Assembly (NCBI GenBank): GCA_005883695.1 | Contig: VBBV01000092.1 | Span: 1 to 6,080, forward strand | Direction of reading: 5' to 3' | Origin: Candidatus Bathyarchaeota archaeon | GTDB taxonomy: Archaea; Thermoproteota; Bathyarchaeia; 40CM-2-53-6 | DNA: 6,080 nucleotides | Shown: piece after piece, positions 1 through 4,193 of the stretch | Layout: every line of letters begins with the position of its first letter | Position numbering within the stretch: position 1 is the first letter of the stretch | Notes under the pieces: model-generated | Seen by the model: only the letters and a program-made list of their open reading frames with translations | Database searches by the model: none | Told to the model about the DNA's origin: nothing | Translations under genes and position numbers: made by a program

Positions 1-164
1 TCCCTTATGGCCGGTGGTGAGTCTCGAAGGACTGTGATCCTCTGAAGGGTCCAACCAAACCTAGTGAAACGTTTCGCGATCCAGTGAGAATTAGTATCCA
101 GCGTGTGTCCGATCAAAAGCTCGTTGCCAACAGAGATTATCTCTGCCTTCGGCGATTTCTTCAC
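1..164 (-). CDS. CinA/MoaB-fold (COG1058) protein, N-terminal fragment cut by the window edge
   Basis: Reading the minus strand from a GTG at 164-162 gives 54 open codons to the window edge with no stop. The peptide begins VKKSPKAEIISVGNELLIG and continues with HTLDTNSHWIAKR and GWTLQRITVLRD. This is the start of the MoCF-biosynthesis-fold domain found at the N-terminus of CinA-type proteins: the EIISVGNELL strand and loop, the conserved DTN, and the strand ending in RITVLRD. Bacterial relatives are linked to ADP-ribose or nicotinamide-nucleotide metabolism; for archaeal stand-alone forms the substrate is uncertain, and the C-terminal part is not visible here. An AGGGG at 178-174 lies 9 nt before the GTG, a plausible ribosome binding site. 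The gene lies 25 nt downstream of the DUF4443 gene on the same strand, so co-transcription is likely. I am confident of the family, less so of the exact start. Confidence 0.85.
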   Translation of the reverse strand, partial: MKKSPKAEIISVGNELLIGHTLDTNSHWIAKRFTRFGWTLQRITVLRDSPPAIR

Positions 165-189
165 TCAGCTAGGCCCCTGAAACCCAGGA

Positions 190-867
190 CTAGCGTTTCT
201 CCAAAGAGAGAACAGCGGCGAGCGTGCCGGAGAGAGCGCGGTTCGCATCCTTCCCAAACCCGATAATCACAAGATCGTTTTCGGAAAGACGAAACAGTTC
301 TCGAATTCGAGCGTCATCGTGGGGTGAGAGTTCGGCAACCTTCTTGTTGTCAGGTGGAATCGAGAGCTTCCCATTGACAACTGCTATTGTCAGGGTTCCT
401 TCGGCCCCTACCTTGATGGCCTCGTCCCTCTGCGAGAGCCCCGTAATTCCCGGCCTGTACCTCTTCGCCAAGTGGACTCCTACCGAGACTTTGCCGGGAA
501 CAAGTTCTATCTCATCTAGCGTCATTATCTTGCGGACGGCTATCTGTTTGAGATACTTCTGCAGCGTCTCTTTTCCTTGCCTGGAAAGCTTGACTCCTGT
601 TCCCTCACTAACTTCAACCAAGCCCTGCTCTGCGAGCCTCTCCAGCAGACCCCGAGTGACACCGTCATTGATCTGAAGAGCCTGGGCAAGTGCGCGGCGT
701 CCGACAGGACCCTCTTGGTCGATGAGAACTAGAGCGTTTAGAAGCTGCACGGGAGTAAGCTGAGGAAGCGGACCTCGCGCTCCACGACGCCACCTGTCGA
801 GCATCTCCTCAAGCATGGAATCCGACAACCAGAGCGATCGGGCCGATTGAAAGTTAACTCTTCCCAA
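190..867 (-). CDS. DUF4443-type winged-helix protein, putative transcriptional regulator
   Basis: A 225-residue protein, if it starts at the TTG at 867. Residues about 40-105 look like a winged helix: PVGRRALAQALQI, then NDGVTRGLLERLAEQGLVEVS as the recognition-helix region and wing, then a LSRQGKE turn. Residues about 112-222 form a second domain with GLSQRDEAIKVGAEGTLTI and DLVIIGFGKDANRALSG, which I recognise as DUF4443-like. No enzyme motif or membrane segment is visible. The expected role is DNA binding with an attached sensor or oligomerisation domain, but its ligand and target are unknown. The start is ambiguous. TTG at 867 has GAAGGAG 13 nt upstream and a TATA-like box about 45 nt upstream. 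ATG at 816 (residue 18) sits just where family similarity appears to begin. The stop is TAG. The CinA-like gene follows after 25 nt, probably as an operon, and a GNAT gene diverges on the other side. Confidence 0.8.
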   Translation of the reverse strand: MGRVNFQSARSLWLSDSMLEEMLDRWRRGARGPLPQLTPVQLLNALVLIDQEGPVGRRALAQALQINDGVTRGLLERLAEQGLVEVSEGTGVKLSRQGKETLQKYLKQIAVRKIMTLDEIELVPGKVSVGVHLAKRYRPGITGLSQRDEAIKVGAEGTLTIAVVNGKLSIPPDNKKVAELSPHDDARIRELFRLSENDLVIIGFGKDANRALSGTLAAVLSLEKR

Positions 868-955
868 GAAATGAACAATGCTCCTTCACGCACTTCACTC
901 CAGGCAGAAATTATAGAGGAGGCTCTGCCGAGACTCATTGAAGGAGAAAAAATTC
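868..955. promoter_or_regulatory. Divergent promoter region between the DUF4443 and GNAT genes
   Basis: This 88-bp spacer separates two outward-facing genes. An AT-rich element, AAATTATAGA at 908-917, reads as a TATA-like box on both strands: about 40-45 nt before the TTG of the minus-strand gene and about 40 nt before the ATG of the plus-strand gene. Both distances fit archaeal promoters with leaders of roughly 15-20 nt. Six-base inverted repeats, GGCAGA at 903-908 and TCTGCC at 924-929, flank the box and could be an operator, though a repeat this short can arise by chance. Promoter assignment is by pattern only. Confidence 0.45.
941..946 (+). promoter_or_regulatory. Shine-Dalgarno site that fixes the GNAT start at 956
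   Basis: AAGGAG lies exactly 9 nt before the ATG at 956. The same motif with the same 9-nt spacing precedes the WapI-like gene (AAGGAG at 1505-1510, TTG at 1520). This shows that translation of the GNAT gene was built to begin at 956, in a different frame from the main body of the gene, and so exposes the frameshift. Confidence 0.75.
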
Positions 956-1451
956 ATGAGCGATTTTATGGTTAGGCCTATTCACGTGTCGGATCCGCAA
1001 TCGGGTCGAGTCCTTCGTGAAATCTCACTGGGGTTCTGAGATTGTCGTCGCCAAGGGCCGTGTCATTCGTCCAGCTGAACTTGATGGTTTTGCGGCTTTC
1101 AACGGAAAAGAACCAGTCTGCTTAGTGACCTACAGGATAGAGGGTCCTGACTGCGAGATCGTCACTATCGACAGCAATTCTGAACGGGAGGGAATCGGAA
1201 CGTCGCTCATTGACGCTGCCAAGGGGAGAGCCAAGGCGAAAGGTTGTAGGAAACTCTGGCTCGTAACCACCAACGATAATCTAAACGCCTTAGGCTTCTA
1301 TCAAAGGAGAGGCTTCCGTCTCACTGCTCTCTACCCCAATGCACTCGAAGCTTCAAGAAAGCTAAAGCCCGAGATTTCTATGAAGGGGGGGAACGATATT
1401 CCGATAAGGGATGAGCTAGAACTCGAGCTTAACCTCGCCGAGTCAGAATGA
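956..1451 (+). pseudogene. GNAT-family N-acetyltransferase, interrupted by a +1 frameshift near codon 16
   Basis: The body of the gene, open from a GTG at 1017, is a clear GNAT domain. It has GSEIVVAKGRV, FNGKEPVCLVTYRIEG, the acetyl-CoA-binding SEREGIGTSLIDAA (an R-x-x-G-x-G/A type loop), and the C-terminal NDNLNALGFYQRRGFRL. It should transfer an acetyl group from acetyl-CoA to an unknown amine. The true start is probably the ATG at 956, which has a strong Shine-Dalgarno and encodes MSDFMVRPIHVSDPQS, the usual first strand and turn of this fold. That frame stops at TGA 1037-1039. Removing one G from the GGG at 1003-1005 joins DPQS directly to VESFVKSHWGS and restores one protein of about 164 residues. 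Translation from 1017 alone would lack the first beta strand. The stop is TGA, the only terminal TGA in the window. It may be co-transcribed with the WapI-like gene 68 nt downstream. Confidence 0.8.
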
Positions 1452-1504
1452 TTCACGGGCGAACTAACTTAATGATGAAGAATTCTTGACGTGTAGGTTG
1501 TTTT

Positions 1505-1510
1505 AAGGAG
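1505..1510 (+). promoter_or_regulatory. Shine-Dalgarno site for the WapI-like gene
   Basis: AAGGAG ends 9 nt before the TTG at 1520. It supports TTG as the real initiation codon and rules out a start at the first internal ATG, about 29 codons downstream. Confidence 0.7.
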
Positions 1511-1519
1511 ATCTGAGCG

Positions 1520-1942
1520 TTGATCCTAAGAGATAGCAAAGGGGAAGAATTCGAGCTCTCAATTGCCGGGTATGAGTTTCCCCATTCCCACGAAAATTGG
1601 CTACTAATGGACGTTAGAATGAAGGGCCCCAAGGGCGAGCGAAGGAAGCGCGATCCGTGTATGACAGTTGAAGAAGCGGGGGAACTCGCTGAATGGCTCG
1701 ATGAGCTAGCACGAGTCGATTCCGAAGGTGGTATTGGTCCCGGAATGCCGAATCTCACCGAACCCAACCTTCAGATCCTTGTCCTCAAAGCCGGCCTATC
1801 AGAGATTCGATTGAGAGTAGAATTCATCTTCGAATCTAAGGACACTCCCCCTGTATTCGACCACGTTGAACTTGAAATTCAGAGAACGGACCTAGAACGT
1901 GCAGTTTCAGACTTCAGAAGAGAGCTAGAAAAGTATCGTTAG
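1520..1942 (+). CDS. WapI-family immunity-like protein, small soluble protein of unknown role
   Basis: A 140-residue protein starting at TTG behind a good ribosome binding site. The pattern matches the WapI-like family: a first strand pair ending in AGYEFP (16-21), NWLLMDVRMKGPKGE (26-40), DPC (45-47), an amphipathic helix VEEAGELAEWLDELA, TEPNL (80-84), the strand RLRVEFIFE, PP (110-111), and a closing helix DLERAVSDFRRELEKY. In Bacillus, WapI neutralises the WapA contact-dependent toxin. Many homologues are orphans with no toxin nearby, and none is visible here. An immunity function is therefore a family label, not a demonstrated role. There is no signal peptide or membrane segment. It follows the frameshifted GNAT gene on the same strand, and its TAG stop directly abuts the stop of the convergent zinc-ribbon gene. 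I am fairly sure of the family by motif recall. Confidence 0.7.
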   Translation: MILRDSKGEEFELSIAGYEFPHSHENWLLMDVRMKGPKGERRKRDPCMTVEEAGELAEWLDELARVDSEGGIGPGMPNLTEPNLQILVLKAGLSEIRLRVEFIFESKDTPPVFDHVELEIQRTDLERAVSDFRRELEKYR

Positions 1943-2147
1943 CTACTTTTTCTTGTCGCTGAGCCACCATTTTAGGTAGTCTTTGTGGCGGCGTTTCTTC
2001 TCTTCGTCCGCGGACTCTTCGGTGCGAAGCATCTTTTCTCGTCCTTCCAGAAGGTTTTAAGGTTAGGCCGCAGCTCTTACAGGCGTACGACTTGATTGCA
2101 GGGTCATAACTTAGGTTTCCACCACACTCCAAGCAATAGTTGGGCAA
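1943..2147 (-). pseudogene. Small Cys4 zinc-ribbon protein, interrupted by a frameshift after about 31 codons
   Basis: From a TTG at 2147 the frame encodes MPNYCLECGGNLSYDP and YACKSCGLTLK, a zinc ribbon with C5, C8, C23 and C26 as ligands. Beyond codon 31 that frame becomes arginine- and proline-rich and unlike the family. In the next frame, from 2053 down to a TAG at 1945-1943, the sequence reads LLEGREKMLRTEESADEEK followed by the ending DYLKWWLSDKKK. This charged helix with a WW-lysine end is what I expect for small archaeal zinc-ribbon proteins. One surplus base near 2054, beside the TTTT at 2055-2058, explains the switch; the joined product would be about 67 residues. Its role is unknown; nucleic-acid or protein binding is plausible. 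GAGGAGA immediately precedes the TTG, unusually close for a ribosome binding site. In the unshifted frame, translation would instead run to 1914 and overlap the WapI-like gene. Confidence 0.75.
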
Positions 2148-2304
2148 TCTCCTCGCTCAACAAGAAATTTGGCTCCAGAACCAGATAAAGATTCGGTTAC
2201 TCGAACGGGCGAAAGATGAAAAATTCGGCCCAGTAGCGATGAAAATTGAGTCGTATGCGGAGAACGGTTAATATGTCGACTCTGCAAGTCAGAATTCGAT
2301 TCGA
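2148..2304. promoter_or_regulatory. Divergent promoter region between the zinc-ribbon and S8e genes
   Basis: This is a 157-bp non-coding spacer. On the plus strand, GTTAATAT at 2267-2274 is a TATA-like box placed so that transcription would begin about 2297, giving S8e a leader of under 10 nt and no room for a Shine-Dalgarno site. On the minus strand, CTTTATCT (complement of 2183-2190) sits about 40 nt before the zinc-ribbon TTG. I see no tRNA, no convincing C/D-box RNA and no open frame of note in the spacer. Confidence 0.45.
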
Positions 2305-2700
2305 TTGCCACGATATCATGGTAACCAGCACAAGAAGAAACCGACCGGCGGGGTTAAGCGGAACTGGCGTGGAAAACGCGCGTTCGAGGCCGGGGGAGAA
2401 CCGGTAGAGACGACCCTTGGCAAGGTCAAGCAGAGAAGAGTTGGAATCCGAGGCGGGGCAACCAAGATAAAACTAGCCTCAGCTGACTGGGCTGTTGTCA
2501 CAGACAAATCGACGGGTAAGTCATCAAAGTCGAAACTTCTGCGGGTTGTTAAGAACCCGGCGAACGTTGACTATCAGAGGAGAGGAGTAATCACGAAAGG
2601 CGCGATCGTCGACACGGAACTGGGTCAGGCACGTGTGACCTCTCGTCCGGGGCAAGACGGAGTCATAAACGCGGTCCTCGTATCTCAAGCCAAGTCCTAG
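2305..2700 (+). CDS. rps8e: 30S ribosomal protein S8e
   Basis: This 131-residue protein is a component of the archaeal/eukaryotic small ribosomal subunit. The N-terminus MPRYHGNQHKKKPTGG followed by KRNWRGKRAFEAGGEP matches the S8e signature: a basic tract, the TGG turn and the K/R-rich loop. The centre has VGIRGGATKIKLASA. The C-terminal half carries NPANVDYQRRGVITKGAI and TELGQARVTSRPGQDGVINA, near-invariant in archaeal S8e. The length is typical for archaea. The start is TTG: the previous in-frame stop is TAA at 2269-2271, no ATG or GTG lies between, and MPRYHG fits the usual start of the family. No Shine-Dalgarno is visible, and the TATA-like box at 2267-2274 suggests a near-leaderless mRNA. 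The SRP19 gene follows after 20 nt, so one transcript probably serves both. The gene is intact, with a TAG stop. Confidence 0.96.
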   Translation: MPRYHGNQHKKKPTGGVKRNWRGKRAFEAGGEPVETTLGKVKQRRVGIRGGATKIKLASADWAVVTDKSTGKSSKSKLLRVVKNPANVDYQRRGVITKGAIVDTELGQARVTSRPGQDGVINAVLVSQAKS

Positions 2701-2720
2701 AATAGAACGGTGGAGCCAGG

Positions 2721-3044
2721 GTGAAAAACCCGGGTCACATTATCATCTGGCCATTCCACATAGATAGCACCAAGACCAGAGGTCAGGGAAGAAAACTTCC
2801 GATAGCGAGAGCGATCAAGCAACCGAATCTCAGAGAGATCATCCAAGCAGCCACTGTCCTAGGTTATGTTCCGGAACCGAAAGAAAAGTCGGCAATGCCC
2901 AGCATTCACTGGGAGAAGGTAGGCTATGTTACTGTCAAGAAGACAGCTCCGAAGGTTGCAATGCTGAAATCGATCGCTGGAGAGATCGTGAAGATACGAC
3001 AGAAAGAGGCCCTGGCCGCCGAGCCGAAGAAAGACCGGCGGTAA
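2721..3044 (+). CDS. srp19: Signal recognition particle subunit SRP19
   Basis: This 107-residue protein binds the tips of SRP RNA helices 6 and 8 and promotes loading of SRP54, so it takes part in co-translational targeting of membrane and secreted proteins. Diagnostic sequence: IIIWPFHIDSTKTRGQGRKLP (residues 7-27), the first strand plus the GRK/R loop that contacts RNA, then IKQPNLREIIQAATVLGYVPE, the helix after the conserved Pro. Next come HWEKVGYVTVKK, the last strand with a basic surface, and a Lys/Glu-rich tail. The length is slightly above the usual archaeal 90-100 residues because of this tail. The start is GTG at 2721, with GGTGGAG at 2709-2715 as ribosome binding site. The gene follows S8e on the same strand. 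It ends with TAA, the only TAA stop in the window, 7 bp before the end of the convergent tdh gene. Confidence 0.95.
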   Translation: MKNPGHIIIWPFHIDSTKTRGQGRKLPIARAIKQPNLREIIQAATVLGYVPEPKEKSAMPSIHWEKVGYVTVKKTAPKVAMLKSIAGEIVKIRQKEALAAEPKKDRR

Positions 3045-3051
3045 GCCTGAC

Positions 3052-4107
3052 CTAGCCGTGTTTCTTGTTCGGGTACATGATGATCTTGCCTGAGTGTCCC
3101 GATTTCATCAAGGCAAAGGCTTTCGAGAACTCTTCAAGATCGAATCGGTGAGTTATCAGCCTGGCCAGGTCCACCTGAGCCGCCTTCAATACCTCGGCTG
3201 TCTTGTACCAGCTTCCGAAGAGCCGACGGCCAAAGACGCCCCGGACATGAGCGTCCTTGAAGACGATCCAGTTGGCTACGTCAAGCTCGATCTTCTTTGA
3301 GGGCAGACCGAAGAGGATTGCTGTTCCTCCGGGACGGAGAACTTTGAACCCCTCTTCGAAAGAAGGTTGGGCACCTGACATCTCGAAGAACGCATCAACT
3401 CCGCGCCCATCTGTCAGGCGCATTATCTCCTTCACAGGATCCTGTTGAGACCCGTTGATCAAGACGTCTCCGCCCATATCCTTCGCCAGCTTCAATCGGT
3501 AGTCGACGATGTCAACTCCGAAAATCTTGGTCGCTCCGAACGACTTACAGAGCCCGATCAGGCAGGCGCCTATTGGACCGCAGCCAAAAACTGCGACAGT
3601 ATTCCCCGAAATCTCTGCAGCGGAGGCGGCGTGGACAGCGTTCCCGAGTGGTTCTTGGGCTGACGCTACCTCGATCGGAATCTTGCGATCGTTGAGCCAT
3701 GCATGTTGCTCGTTAAGAACGTGGTATTCTGCGAAACAACCGTCCGTGTCGACCCCGCGGAGGAGCATTCGTTCGCAGATGTGAGCGTTACCAGTCCGGC
3801 ACTGGAAGCATTTGCCGCAGAAGATGTGCGTTTCGCCGGAGACGATGTCGCCTTCGCGGAGGTCGGAGACTTCCTTGCCTACTTCGATAATTTTTCCGGC
3901 GAATTCGTGTCCCATGACCATTGGAGGCTTGACTTTGTCCCTGATTGATTCGTGCCAGTCGTAGATGTGCATGTCTGTTCCGCAGATTGATGTGGCTTCT
4001 ATCCGGACGTGAATGTCCCGGAGGCCGGGTTTGGGTGTTGGCCATGGTTCGAAGACTGCGCCGGGACCCGGCGACGTCTTCACAACGGCGTGCATCTTTT
4101 CTTTCAA
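3052..4107 (-). CDS. tdh: L-threonine 3-dehydrogenase (zinc-dependent, NAD+)
   Basis: This 351-residue medium-chain dehydrogenase oxidises L-threonine to 2-amino-3-ketobutyrate with NAD+, in the cytosol. Catalytic-zinc residues are C42, H67, E68 and E152 (SICGTDMH, MGHE, QEPLGN), the same numbering as in the Pyrococcus enzyme. T44 and H47 form the expected proton-relay pair. C97, C100, C103 and C111 make the structural zinc lobe. The Rossmann loop GCGPIG is at 175-180, with D199 at the end of the second strand favouring NAD+ over NADP+. FGRRLFGSWYKT (292-303) is typical of TDH rather than general alcohol dehydrogenases. The TTG at 4107 gives MKEKMHAVVKTSPG, matching archaeal TDH starts, and has GAGG at 4118-4115, 7 nt upstream; the ATG at 4095 is the alternative. 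The gene is complete, stops with TAG, and diverges from kbl, which encodes the next enzyme of the pathway. Confidence 0.96.
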   Translation of the reverse strand: MKEKMHAVVKTSPGPGAVFEPWPTPKPGLRDIHVRIEATSICGTDMHIYDWHESIRDKVKPPMVMGHEFAGKIIEVGKEVSDLREGDIVSGETHIFCGKCFQCRTGNAHICERMLLRGVDTDGCFAEYHVLNEQHAWLNDRKIPIEVASAQEPLGNAVHAASAAEISGNTVAVFGCGPIGACLIGLCKSFGATKIFGVDIVDYRLKLAKDMGGDVLINGSQQDPVKEIMRLTDGRGVDAFFEMSGAQPSFEEGFKVLRPGGTAILFGLPSKKIELDVANWIVFKDAHVRGVFGRRLFGSWYKTAEVLKAAQVDLARLITHRFDLEEFSKAFALMKSGHSGKIIMYPNKKHG

Positions 4108-4193
4108 CAGATTTCCTCGAAACTGGGTGTTAGCCGCGCAGGAACCGCTGTAAAACGTTTTAGATTAGGGAACGGATTCTCGATCTTGAGAGT
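4108..4193. promoter_or_regulatory. Shared divergent promoter of tdh and kbl with a 12-bp palindrome
   Basis: The 86-bp spacer holds TAAAACGTTTTA at 4151-4162, a perfect palindrome. Its right half continues as TTTTAGATTA (4158-4167), a TATA-like box that would start kbl transcription near 4188, about 6 nt before the ATG and therefore almost leaderless. Its left half reads on the minus strand as a TATA-like TTTTACA, predicting a tdh start near 4129 with a leader of about 20 nt that includes the GAGG ribosome binding site. A single factor bound at the palindrome could thus control both genes. This is inferred from position; a 12-bp palindrome is expected about once or twice in 6 kb by chance. 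Confidence 0.5.
4151..4162. repeat. Perfect 12-bp palindrome, candidate operator in the tdh-kbl spacer
   Basis: TAAAACGTTTTA equals its own reverse complement; symmetry ends at both flanking bases. It overlaps the presumed TATA elements of both genes, a typical place for an archaeal repressor to bind. Function is not shown by the sequence itself. Confidence 0.5.

Noticed and set aside
1..30. Possible rRNA or SRP RNA fragment at the left edge
   Set aside because: The stretch reads on the minus strand as continuous CinA-family protein sequence.
84..266. Plus-strand open frame of 60 codons
   Set aside because: It lies opposite the CinA-like start and the end of DUF4443, both of which have recognisable family sequence; its own translation is low-complexity Arg/Ser.
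300..311. Perfect palindrome CTCGAATTCGAG
   Set aside because: It lies inside the DUF4443 coding region; one or two 12-bp palindromes are expected by chance in a window this size.
224..676. Plus-strand open frame of 150 codons
   Set aside because: It is antisense to the DUF4443 gene, serine- and proline-rich, and without any recognisable motif.
1478..1487. AAGAATTCTT palindrome after the first GNAT gene as a terminator
   Set aside because: It is a short A/T-rich stem without a loop or T-tract, so there is no good case for termination.
2161..2260. Possible tRNA or C/D-box RNA (GTTCGAGTAAC on the minus strand; two ATGA-like boxes on the plus strand)
   Set aside because: No paired T-stem or acceptor stem can be drawn, and proper D boxes (CTGA) are not placed correctly.
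3703..3948. Plus-strand open frame rich in Val/Ala/Asp
   Set aside because: It is antisense to the zinc-lobe part of tdh, whose protein is unambiguous.
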